In this document: piece by piece, positions 56,669-64,000 of the stretch
How the letters are laid out: every line of letters starts with the position of its first letter
Numbering within the stretch: the first letter of the stretch is position 1
NCBI RefSeq assembly: GCF_005490785.1
Contig: NZ_CP027295.1
Location: forward strand, 2,542,001 to 2,606,000
Reading direction: 5' to 3'
Source: Brachybacterium sp. SGAir0954
GTDB lineage: Bacteria; Actinomycetota; Actinomycetes; Actinomycetales; Dermabacteraceae
Length of the DNA stretch: 64,000 bases
Position numbers and translations under genes: made by a program
The notes under the pieces: model-generated
The model's database searches: none
The model's input: only the letters and a program-made list of their open reading frames with translations
What the model was told of the DNA's origin: nothing

Positions 56669-59404
56669 TCAGCCGGAGCGGCCGCCCAGCAGCGCGCGGC
56701 GGGCGCCGTCCGTCCGGTTGGGGGCCGGGGCGAGCTCCGCCCGCGCACCGACCACGAAGGCGCCCTCCCGCGCGACGACGACCGGGTACAGCTCGAAGGA
56801 GGCGAGCTCCGGGACGTCCTCGGCGAGCAGGCCGGTGCGGACCACGACGTCCGCGAGGGCGTCCCTGTCCGCCGGCGGGAGCCCTCGCTCCCCCGAGAGC
56901 TTCACGGCGCTCGCGGGGGCGTCCACGAGCTCCCGCGCGGCGCGCTGCGAGAAGGGCGGGATCGCGTAGGCGATGTCCTCGAGCAGGTCCGTCGCGTCCC
57001 CGGCCACGGAGAGGGACACCACGGGGCCGAGCGAGGGGTCCTCGACGCTGCGCACGACCATCGGCACGCCCGTGGGGGCCATGGACTGCACCTCGAGCGG
57101 CGCGCTCGAGAAGGACAGGTCCTCGCGCATCCGGGCGTGGGCGTGCCGCAGCTGCACGGCGTCGGTGATGTCCAGCCGCACGCCGCCGAGGTCCGCGCGG
57201 TGGCGCAGCACCGGGTCGGTGCTCTTGAGCGCGACGGGGTAGCCCACCGTTGAGGCCGCGCGGACGGCCTCTTCGGCGTCCGCGGCGGGGAGCGAGGGCA
57301 GCAGCGGCAGCCCGTAGGCCGCGAGCAGCGCGCGCGTGGTCTCGAGGTCCAGGGTGACCCGCTCCCCCACCGGCGGCAGGTGCCGCTCGACGATCCTGCG
57401 GGCGGCGGCGCGGTCCACGTCCTCCCGCACCGCGAGCTCCTCGCGGTCCGCCGCGGGCCGCTCGGCGGCGGCGAGCATGCCGGCGGCCGCGCGCACGGCG
57501 AGCGCGGGGGTCACGTGGACGGGCGGGAGGGCGAGGTCCTCCCGGACCGCCTCGTGCACCTCCTGGAAGCGGCTGCGCTCGGAGACCAGGCAGACGACGA
57601 GCGCGACCTCGCTGTGCCGGGCGATGGTCGCCATCTCCCGCAGGGCGCCAAGGTGGTCCCCCGCGAGCGGGTCGATCACCCCGGCGATGATGAGGTCCGC
57701 GCGATCGGGACCGGCGACGGCGGTGAGGGCGCGCTGCATGACGCGGGGGTCCGCCGCGAGCGGCACGTTCCGGTCGTCGATGACGATCTGCAGGCCGGCC
57801 TCGTCGGCCGCGCCGCGCAGGCTCGCGCCGAGCGCCGCCGTGTTGGAGAGCAGGGCGACCCGCGGCCCCTTGGGGACGCCCTGGCGGGAGACGGCGTCGA
57901 CCACGTCGAGCAGGTGGTCGACCGTCCGCGCCTGCACCACCCCGGAGGAGGCGAGGACCTGGTCGAGCGCGCGCCGCGGGAGGGAGGACTCACGCACGTC
58001 GTGACCGGGGGTGCCGCTCACCCGCAACCCCGGTGGGCGGAGCACCACCACGGGCGTGCTGCGGGTGAGGCGGCGGGCGATCCGGGTGAACTTGCGCGGG
58101 TTCCCCATCGTCTCGAGGGCGAGGCCGATGACCTCGATGCGCTCGTCGTCCTCCCAGTGCTGGAGCACGTCGTTGAGGGAGACGTCGGCCCGGTTCCCGA
58201 CGGCCACGAACTCGTGCACGCCGGTGCCGCGCTCGTCGACCCCCGCGAGGAGCATCGCGCCGAGCGCGCTGGACTGGCCGGCGACGGCGGCGGTGCCCGG
58301 CCGCGGGAGGCGCGGCGAGAGCGAGACGCTCAGCGCGTCCTCCCCCGTGCGCAGGACGCCGAGCGAGCCGGGGCCCAGCAGCCGCATGCCGTGGCGTCGG
58401 ACCTCGGCGACGAGCTCGCGCTGCCGGCGCCGGCCCTCCACGCTGTCCGTGTGCCCCTCGGTGGGGACGAGCACGCTGCGCACGCCGATCGCGGCGCACT
58501 CCTCGATCGCCTCGAGCCAGGACTCGGGGCGCAGGGCGATCACGGCGAGGTCCACGGGTCCGGGGACGTCCGCGATGCGGGGCCGGGCGAGGTGCCCGCG
58601 CACCTCGAAGGCGTCACGGGAGACGAGGTGCAGATCGCCCTGCCATCCCGAGCCCTCGAGGGCGGAGAGCACACGGCCGCCGATCGAGTCGGCGCGCGTG
58701 GAGACGCCGACCACGAGCACGGAGGAGGGATGCAGCAGCCGTTCCATGGCCCGGGCCTCCGCGCGGTGCTCGCGCTCCGCCATGACCTCGAGCGATCGCG
58801 CCGTCGGGTCGATGCGGAAGGTGACCATGACCACCCCGTCGTCGAGCACGCGCCGCACGTCGAAGCCGGCGTCCGTGAACACGGAGAGCATGCGGGCGTT
58901 CTGCGGGAGGACCTCCGCGGTGAAGACCGAGATCCCCACCTCGCGGGCCGCGGCCGCGAGGTGCTCGAGCAGCACAGAGGCGAGCCCCGTGCCCTGGCTC
59001 GCGTCGGAGACGTTGAAGGCGACCTCCGCCTCCTCGGGCGAGGTCCGGTCGTAGCGGCCGACGGCGATGATCTCCTCGCCCCGCTGCACGACGAGCGCGA
59101 CCCGGTCGTGATGGTCCACGACGGTGAACCGCTCCAGGTCCCGGGGGGAGAGCCGCGGCATCGGGGCGAAGAAGCGCAGGTACCGGGAGTGCTCGGACTG
59201 GCGCACGTGGAAGTCCTGGAGGGCGTCGGCGTCCTCGGGGAGGATGGGGCGCAGGTGCGCGGCGGAGCCGTCGCGCAGCGCGATGTCCGCCTCCCAGTGG
59301 GCGGGGTACGCCGCCGGCGCCGGCGCGGGGGCGCCGCGGCGCCGCGAGCGTCGTCCCGCGCTCCGCTCCGAGGGGGACGGGAAGGGTCCGTGCCGATCCG
59401 CCAT
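56669..59404 (-). CDS. Pat-type protein acetyltransferase (N-terminal GNAT plus NDP-forming acyl-CoA ligase domains)
   Basis: Predicted lysine acetyltransferase acting on proteins such as acyl-CoA synthetases. The 911-residue protein has an N-terminal GNAT domain (about 40-190, with SDASQGTGLASVLLEHL), a CoA-binding Rossmann domain (about 220-350, VLVVGVSTRADSIGGRVL), two ligase subdomains (about 350-640) and an ATP-grasp domain (about 670-890). E. coli PatZ has the GNAT at the C-terminus; this order matches the Streptomyces lividans type. The HTG motif of active ADP-forming ligases appears as GHDV, so the ligase part is probably regulatory. Its ATG is 6 bases after TAGGAT, predicting a leaderless mRNA, and it is divergent from parC. 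Confidence 0.88.
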   Translation of the reverse strand: MADRHGPFPSPSERSAGRRSRRRGAPAPAPAAYPAHWEADIALRDGSAAHLRPILPEDADALQDFHVRQSEHSRYLRFFAPMPRLSPRDLERFTVVDHHDRVALVVQRGEEIIAVGRYDRTSPEEAEVAFNVSDASQGTGLASVLLEHLAAAAREVGISVFTAEVLPQNARMLSVFTDAGFDVRRVLDDGVVMVTFRIDPTARSLEVMAEREHRAEARAMERLLHPSSVLVVGVSTRADSIGGRVLSALEGSGWQGDLHLVSRDAFEVRGHLARPRIADVPGPVDLAVIALRPESWLEAIEECAAIGVRSVLVPTEGHTDSVEGRRRQRELVAEVRRHGMRLLGPGSLGVLRTGEDALSVSLSPRLPRPGTAAVAGQSSALGAMLLAGVDERGTGVHEFVAVGNRADVSLNDVLQHWEDDERIEVIGLALETMGNPRKFTRIARRLTRSTPVVVLRPPGLRVSGTPGHDVRESSLPRRALDQVLASSGVVQARTVDHLLDVVDAVSRQGVPKGPRVALLSNTAALGASLRGAADEAGLQIVIDDRNVPLAADPRVMQRALTAVAGPDRADLIIAGVIDPLAGDHLGALREMATIARHSEVALVVCLVSERSRFQEVHEAVREDLALPPVHVTPALAVRAAAGMLAAAERPAADREELAVREDVDRAAARRIVERHLPPVGERVTLDLETTRALLAAYGLPLLPSLPAADAEEAVRAASTVGYPVALKSTDPVLRHRADLGGVRLDITDAVQLRHAHARMREDLSFSSAPLEVQSMAPTGVPMVVRSVEDPSLGPVVSLSVAGDATDLLEDIAYAIPPFSQRAARELVDAPASAVKLSGERGLPPADRDALADVVVRTGLLAEDVPELASFELYPVVVAREGAFVVGARAELAPAPNRTDGARRALLGGRSG

Positions 59405-59410
59405 GCCGGG

Positions 59411-59416
59411 ATCCTA
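59411..59416 (-). promoter_or_regulatory. -10 box of a predicted leaderless acetyltransferase transcript
   Basis: TAGGAT (TANNNT), then CCCGGC (6 bases) and the ATG at 59404. No ribosome site is present. Confidence 0.5.
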
Positions 59417-59495
59417 TCGTCGCGCACGGTCCGGGAGACGGGGACCACGGTCCCGCGCCGGGCCACGCCTCCCCGTCCCCGTGCCGGTCATGGGC

Positions 59496-59501
59496 AAGAA
59501 T
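59496..59501 (+). promoter_or_regulatory. Candidate -10 box ahead of parC
   Basis: AAGAAT followed by GGCCCCC (7 bases) and ATG at 59509. The first base deviates from TANNNT. The same positions hold an ATG at 59500 that would add MAP to the protein. Confidence 0.35.
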
Positions 59502-59508
59502 GGCCCCC

Positions 59509-61968
59509 ATGGCCCGTTCACGCACCACGAAGTCCCCGGCCGCCGAGGAGCCGTTCGAGGAGACCGTCGTCGACATCGACGTCACCAGCGAGATGGAGAC
59601 GTCCTTCCTCGAGTACGCCTACTCGGTGATCTACTCCCGGGCGCTGCCCGACGCGCGCGACGGGCTCAAGCCGGTGCAGCGCCGCATCCTCTACATGATG
59701 GCGGAGATGGGCCTGCGCCCGGATCGCGGGCACGTCAAGAGCCAGCGCGTGGTCGGCGAGGTCATGGGCAAGCTCCACCCCCACGGCGACACCGCGATCT
59801 ACGACGCGCTCGTGCGCATGGCGCAGGACTTCTCGATGCGCCTGCCGCTCGTGGACGGCCACGGCAACTTCGGCTCCCTCGACAACGGCCCCGCCGCGCC
59901 CCGGTACACGGAGGCGCGCCTCGCCCGGGCGGCGCAGCTGGTGACGGACTCCCTCGACGAGGACGTCGTGGACCTGGTCCCGAACTACGACAACCAGCTG
60001 ACCCAGCCGGAGGTGCTCCCGGCCCAGTACCCGAACCTCCTCGTCAACGGCGCCTCGGGGATCGCCGTCGGCATGGCGACGAACATGGCGCCGCACAACC
60101 TCGTCGAGACGATCGCCGCGGCCCGCCACCTCATCGCCCATCCCGACGCCCCCCTCGAGGAGCTCATGCGCCTCGTGCCCGGGCCGGACCTGCCCAGCGG
60201 CGGCCGGATCACGGGCCTCGACGGGGTCCGCGACGCCTACCGCACGGGCCGCGGCTCGTTCCGCATGCGCGCCACCACGCGCATCGAGAACGTCACGACC
60301 CGCCGCAAGGGCATCGTCGTCACCGAGCTGCCCTACCAGGTGGGCCCGGAGAAGGTCGCCGAGAAGCTGCGCGACGCGGTGCAGGCGAAGAAGGTCCAGG
60401 GCATCACCGACTACCAGGACCTCACGGACCGCCACCACGGCCTGCGCCTCGTGCTCACGGTGAAGTCCGGCTTCGAGCCCGAGGCGGTGCTCGAGCAGCT
60501 CTACCGCTACACGCCGCTCGAGGAGTCCTTCGGCATCAACAACGTGGCGCTCGTGGACGGGCAGCCGCGCACCCTGGGCCTCAAGCAGCTGCTCGAGGTG
60601 TTCGTCGACCATCGTCTGCAGGTGGTGCGCCGCCGCACCGAGCACCGTCTGCGCAAGCGCTCCGAGCGCCTCCACCTCGTGGAGGGCCTGCTGCTCGCGC
60701 TCGTCGACATCGACGAGGTCATCCAGATCATCCGCACGAGCGACGACGTGGACTCCGCGCGGACGCGGCTCATGCAGGTCTTCGACCTCTCGCAGGTCCA
60801 GTCGGAGTACATCCTCGAGCTGCGGCTGCGCCGGCTGACGAAGTTCTCCCAGATCGAGCTCGAGGGCGAACGGGACGAGCTGCTCGCCGAGATCGCGCGC
60901 CTCGAGGAGATCCTCGGCTCGGACCAGGTGCTGCGCGCCCTGGTCTCCGACGAGCTCGCCGCGGTCGCCGCCGAGCACGGCACGCCCCGCCGCACCGTGC
61001 TGCTCGAGGCCTCCGAGCAGAGCCGCCCCGCGGCCTCCGGCGCCGGGCTCGAGGTGGCCGACGAGCCCTGCACGGTCCTGCTCACCGGCACCGGGCTCGT
61101 CGCCCGCACGGCGGGCACCGAGGATCTCGTGCGCGAGGGCGGCCGCGCCTCCCACGACGTCATCGTCTCGCGGGTGGTCACGACGACCCGCGCGACCGCC
61201 GGCGTCGCGACCAGCCGCGGCCGGGTGCTGCAGCTCTCCGTCGTGGACCTCCCCTCCCTCGCCCCCACCGCCGGGGCGCCCTCGCTCGCGGGCGGCACGC
61301 GCCTCGCGGACCTCGTCGACCTCGAGGACGGCGAGCGGGCGCTCGCGCTCGTGCGCCTCGCGCCGGCGGACCTCGAGCGCGGCGGGGCGATCGCGCTCGG
61401 CACCCGGCAGGGGGTCGTCAAGCGGGTCCAGCTGGACTTCCCGCGCTCCGACGGCTTCGAGATCATCTCGCTCAAGGAGGGCGACGAGGTCGTCGGCGTC
61501 GTGGACCTCGAGGACGACGCGGACCTCGACCTCGTGCTCATCACCTCCGACGCGCAGCTGCTGCACTTCCCCTCGTCGGGCGTGCGCCCGCAGGGGCGCT
61601 CCGCGGGCGGCGTCGCGGGCGTCAAGCTGGGCGCCGGTGCGCGGGTCCTCTCCTTCGGGGTCGTCGACGTCACCGCCCCGGCGGACGTCGTCACCGTCTC
61701 CGGCTCCTCGGCGACCCTGCCGCTACTGCAGACGGGCTCGCTCAAGGTGTCCTCGCTCGCGGAGTTCCCCGCGAAGGGCCGTGCGACCGGCGGTGTCCGC
61801 TGCCACCGCTTCCTGCGCGGTGAGGACGTGCTGATCGGCGCCTGGGTCGTGCCGCACCCCGCGCGCGCCTGCTCGGAGGCCGGGCAGCCGATCGACCTGC
61901 CCGATCCGCTCGGTCGCCGCGACGGCTCGGGCACCCCGGTCGCGGTCCCGATCGCCGCGGTGGGCTGA
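59509..61968 (+). CDS. parC: DNA topoisomerase IV subunit A
   Basis: Type IIA topoisomerase A subunit that decatenates chromosomes. The 819-residue protein has the catalytic Tyr133 ([14 protein letters not shown]), the drug-contact region [18 protein letters not shown] with Thr95 and Asp99 at the positions of E. coli GyrA Ser83 and Asp87, a long helical gate, and a C-terminal beta-pinwheel. The GyrA box is replaced by the degenerate [11 protein letters not shown], which favours ParC over GyrA. Its parE partner is not in the window. Divergent from the acetyltransferase; the membrane protein follows after 8 bases. ATG 59509 fits the 7-base leaderless spacing; ATG 59500 is the alternative. Confidence 0.93.
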   Translation: MARSRTTKSPAAEEPFEETVVDIDVTSEMETSFLEYAYSVIYSRALPDARDGLKPVQRRILYMMAEMGLRPDRGHVKSQRVVGEVMGKLHPHGDTAIYDALVRMAQDFSMRLPLVDGHGNFGSLDNGPAAPRYTEARLARAAQLVTDSLDEDVVDLVPNYDNQLTQPEVLPAQYPNLLVNGASGIAVGMATNMAPHNLVETIAAARHLIAHPDAPLEELMRLVPGPDLPSGGRITGLDGVRDAYRTGRGSFRMRATTRIENVTTRRKGIVVTELPYQVGPEKVAEKLRDAVQAKKVQGITDYQDLTDRHHGLRLVLTVKSGFEPEAVLEQLYRYTPLEESFGINNVALVDGQPRTLGLKQLLEVFVDHRLQVVRRRTEHRLRKRSERLHLVEGLLLALVDIDEVIQIIRTSDDVDSARTRLMQVFDLSQVQSEYILELRLRRLTKFSQIELEGERDELLAEIARLEEILGSDQVLRALVSDELAAVAAEHGTPRRTVLLEASEQSRPAASGAGLEVADEPCTVLLTGTGLVARTAGTEDLVREGGRASHDVIVSRVVTTTRATAGVATSRGRVLQLSVVDLPSLAPTAGAPSLAGGTRLADLVDLEDGERALALVRLAPADLERGGAIALGTRQGVVKRVQLDFPRSDGFEIISLKEGDEVVGVVDLEDDADLDLVLITSDAQLLHFPSSGVRPQGRSAGGVAGVKLGAGARVLSFGVVDVTAPADVVTVSGSSATLPLLQTGSLKVSSLAEFPAKGRATGGVRCHRFLRGEDVLIGAWVVPHPARACSEAGQPIDLPDPLGRRDGSGTPVAVPIAAVG

Positions 61969-61976
61969 CCTCCCCC

Positions 61977-63110
61977 ATGGCTCCCCGCCTCGCCCTCATG
62001 GCCTCCCGCGCGACGAGGGAGGAGTCGCTGCACCTCGTGCTCGGCGGCGGCGGGGCGGTCGTGGGCCTCGCCGTGGGGCTCGTGTTCCTGCGCGGCACCG
62101 CTCCGCTCGCGGGGACCGGGTCGATCGGCCAGGTCGCGGCGCTGTCGGTCTTCGGCTGCGCCGCGGCGACCGCGGCGCTCGTCCTCGCCGTCGTCACGCC
62201 GCGGTCGATGCCGTGGTTCGGCGGCGCCCACCGGTGGCGCAGGGCGCTGGACATCGTGGGCCTCGCCCTCGTGTACGGGCTGCTGGGGCTCTTCCTCACG
62301 AGCGCGCTGTTCGGCGTGTTCCAGCAGGCGTTCCAGGGCGTCGCCCTGGACCGCATGGCGGGAACCTTCTGGGTGGTCGTGGCGAGCGCGGCGGGAGCCT
62401 ATGCGACCTCCGCGGCCGGGTCCGCGCTCACCGGTCGCTCCCTCGCGACGCTGCTCGCGGTGTTCCTCACCGCCGGGGTCCTCGCGAGCGCGATGAACGC
62501 GACGGACCGGTACTGGTGGGAGCGGTACTTCTCGGAGCTCGGCGAGGGCGGCGACCTCGCGAGCGTCACCTTCAACCTCACGCTGCTCCTCACCGGCGTC
62601 GCGCTGCTCACGGTCACCGAGTTCCTCGCCCACGACCTCGACCGCTGGGCCGCCTCCGCCGGGGAGCCGGCCTGGGTGACCGCCGTGGTCCGGACCCTGC
62701 TCTCCGCCGTGGGGGTGCTCGTGGCCCTCGTCGCGCTCGTCTCCCGCGACGTGAGCGTCACCTGGCACGACGTCATCGCCCAGACCCTCGTGGTGGTGTT
62801 CGGTGCGCTCCTCGTGGTGACCCCGGTGCTGCTGCGCCGGATGCCCGGCGGGCTGCTGCCGGTGACGATCACGGCCTTCGCGCTCCTCGTCGCGATCACC
62901 GTGATGTTCGTGGAGGTGCGCTACCTCAACATGACGGCCTTCGAGATGGGCGCCGCCGCGATCGTCTACGCGTGGCTGCTGCTGTTCATCCGCATCGTCT
63001 CCGCCGCGGCCGACGGCGCCGAGGAGGCCCGGGCCGAGGACGCGCAGGAGCACCCGCCGACGAACGGCGACGACGCGCTCGCCGCCCCGGATGGGAGCAT
63101 GGGGCCATGA
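61977..63110 (+). CDS. DUF998-like multi-pass membrane protein
   Basis: Unknown function. The 377-residue protein has about nine or ten hydrophobic segments and the DUF998-type signature DRYWWERYFSELGEGGDLASVTFNLTLLLTGVALL. A hydrophilic tail rich in Glu, Asp and Ala (about 345-377) lies at the C-terminus. The start may be ATG 61977 or ATG 61998 (MASRATREE); the first is 8 bases after parC. The mutarotase gene overlaps the stop by four bases. No transporter motif could be assigned. Confidence 0.82.
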   Translation: MAPRLALMASRATREESLHLVLGGGGAVVGLAVGLVFLRGTAPLAGTGSIGQVAALSVFGCAAATAALVLAVVTPRSMPWFGGAHRWRRALDIVGLALVYGLLGLFLTSALFGVFQQAFQGVALDRMAGTFWVVVASAAGAYATSAAGSALTGRSLATLLAVFLTAGVLASAMNATDRYWWERYFSELGEGGDLASVTFNLTLLLTGVALLTVTEFLAHDLDRWAASAGEPAWVTAVVRTLLSAVGVLVALVALVSRDVSVTWHDVIAQTLVVVFGALLVVTPVLLRRMPGGLLPVTITAFALLVAITVMFVEVRYLNMTAFEMGAAAIVYAWLLLFIRIVSAAADGAEEARAEDAQEHPPTNGDDALAAPDGSMGP

Positions 63111-63967
63111 CCACAGCACCCGCAGACCTCCCCCTCCCGGCCGGCGTGCGCCGGGGCGAGGACCACGGCGCCGACGCCGTGCTCGTCGACACCCCCGCCG
63201 CCCGCGCGGCCCTGCACCTCGACGGCGCCCACCTCACCAGCTGGGCGCCCGCGGGGACCACGGACGTCCTCTGGCTCTCCCCCGACTCGGCGTTCGGGCA
63301 CGGGGCGGCGATCCGCGGCGGCGTGCCGCTCGTGGGCCCCTGGTTCGGCCCGGGCCGGCATGGCGACCAGGAGGTCAAGCACGGGTGGCTGCGCAACGTC
63401 CGATGGACGCTCGAGCGCGCCGAGACCGCCGGTGAGGACGTGGTCCTGCACCTCGTCTCCCCCGCCGGTCGCACCGAGCTCTCCGCACATCTCGTGGTGC
63501 GGATCGGTGCGGAGCTCTCGCTGGACCTCACGCTCACCGCGGGCATCGCTCTCGAGGTCGAGGCGGCCCTGCACACCTACCTCGCCGTGTCCGACGTGCG
63601 CCGGGTGCGGATCGAGGGCCTCGGCGGCGCCGAGTACCTCGACAACACGCGCGGCCTCGCCGCCGACGTCCTCCCCGCCGGGGACCTCGTGCTCACCGGC
63701 CCCACCGACCGGGTCGTGGACCGCGCCGGCGAGGTGCGGATCGTCGACGAGGGAGCGGGCCGCACGATCGTCTCGAGCCCGCGGGGCACCGCGAAGACCG
63801 TCGTCTGGAACCCCTGGACCGAGCTCGCGGCCGGCATGGCCGACGTGCCCGACGACTCCTGGCCCGGCTTCCTGTGCGTCGAGCCGGCGGTCGCCAAGGA
63901 CGCGGCAGTGGAGCTCACCACCGGCGACAGCCTCACGATCGGCGTCACCTACACCGTCCTCGGCTGA
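63107..63967 (+). CDS. Aldose-1-epimerase/hexose-6-phosphate mutarotase-like protein
   Basis: Predicted to interconvert alpha and beta anomers of hexose 6-phosphates (YeaD family). The 286-residue all-beta protein has WLSPDSAFGHGAAIRGGVPLVGPWFG, VKHGWLRNVRWTLE with the catalytic-region His, LEVEAALHTYLAVSDVRRVRIEGLGGAEYLD, and the C-terminal catalytic Glu region VVWNPWTELAAGMADVPDDSWPGFLCVEPAV. Length normal for the family. It overlaps the membrane-protein stop by four bases (ATGA) and is followed by a hairpin at 63974-63995. Confidence 0.92.
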   Translation: MTTAPADLPLPAGVRRGEDHGADAVLVDTPAARAALHLDGAHLTSWAPAGTTDVLWLSPDSAFGHGAAIRGGVPLVGPWFGPGRHGDQEVKHGWLRNVRWTLERAETAGEDVVLHLVSPAGRTELSAHLVVRIGAELSLDLTLTAGIALEVEAALHTYLAVSDVRRVRIEGLGGAEYLDNTRGLAADVLPAGDLVLTGPTDRVVDRAGEVRIVDEGAGRTIVSSPRGTAKTVVWNPWTELAAGMADVPDDSWPGFLCVEPAVAKDAAVELTTGDSLTIGVTYTVLG

Positions 63968-63973
63968 CCCTCC

Positions 63974-63995
63974 CGGCCCGGCCCGCTCCGGGCCG
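63974..63995 (+). terminator. Hairpin after the mutarotase gene
   Basis: CGGCCCGG-CCCGCT-CCGGGCCG is a perfect 8-bp stem with a 6-base loop, 7 bases past the stop and near the window end. Confidence 0.55.
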
Positions 63996-64000
63996 CCGCC

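Overview
This 64 kb window is chromosomal core sequence from a high-GC Gram-positive bacterium. By eye GC is around 70% or more and third codon positions are almost all G or C. The gene set (actinobacterial integration host factor mihF, SepH, the trp-lgt and pyrR-metK gene orders, DUF3710/DUF3159/DUF3093/DUF4193 beside dut, the HGxxPAAW and TIGR02234 families) points to Actinomycetota. The compact suf cluster with an embedded Rieske protein and a second GyrA-like protein fit order Micrococcales, possibly a Brachybacterium/Dermabacteraceae-type organism; the genus is an inference. No rRNA, tRNA, CRISPR array, insertion sequence, prophage or defence island was found.

Layout. 1-6467 (minus): the start of pyruvate kinase (cut by the window edge) and glutamate synthase gltB-gltD. 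6569-15372 (minus): a tightly packed run metK-hisI-trpE-(three small membrane proteins)-trpC-trpB-trpA-lgt, mostly with 4-base start/stop overlaps. 15369-18080 (minus): mihF-gmk-(terminator)-rpoZ-coaBC, leading into metK. 18294-27039 (minus): pyrimidine operon pyrR-pyrB-pyrC-(PH-like membrane protein)-carA-carB-pyrF, led by a recognisable PyrR-binding hairpin. 27194-28290: efp-nusB. 28430-30746: an HTH protein and an ABC-F ATPase. 31019-32134 (plus): alanine dehydrogenase. 32280-37331 (minus): Fe-S assembly operon sufR-sufB-sufD-Rieske-sufC-sufT, without sufS or sufU. 37591-42394 (plus): a glutathionyl-hydroquinone-reductase-like enzyme, an ABC-2 exporter pair, heme A synthase and methionine aminopeptidase. 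42412-48380 (minus): a phosphotransferase, dxs and aconitase, the last with a striking palindrome upstream. 48682-53213: TRAM-less RNA methyltransferase, DUF3159, DUF3710, dut, divergent DUF3093, and DUF4193. 53500-63967: sepH, a phosphodiesterase, DUF5998, a Pat-type acetyltransferase, divergent topoisomerase IV subunit A, a membrane protein and a sugar mutarotase.

The genes serve amino acid supply (Glu, Trp, His, SAM), CoA and pyrimidine synthesis, Fe-S cluster building and the enzymes that use the clusters (GltB/GltD, aconitase), heme and isoprenoid precursors, translation (EF-P, NusB, ABC-F) and cell division/DNA topology. Regulation visible in the sequence includes a PyrR hairpin over the pyrR ribosome site, an inverted repeat in the sufR promoter, the palindrome ahead of acnA, several strong hairpin terminators, and at least five genes whose start codon lies 6-7 bases after a TANNNT -10 box, which predicts leaderless mRNAs.

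The window is mostly conserved housekeeping DNA. The least-explained parts are conserved small proteins of unknown role embedded in well-known operons (trp membrane trio, the PH-like protein in the pyr operon, DUF5998), the divergent-promoter elements, and the reorganised suf cluster. I did not find a clearly new multi-gene system.
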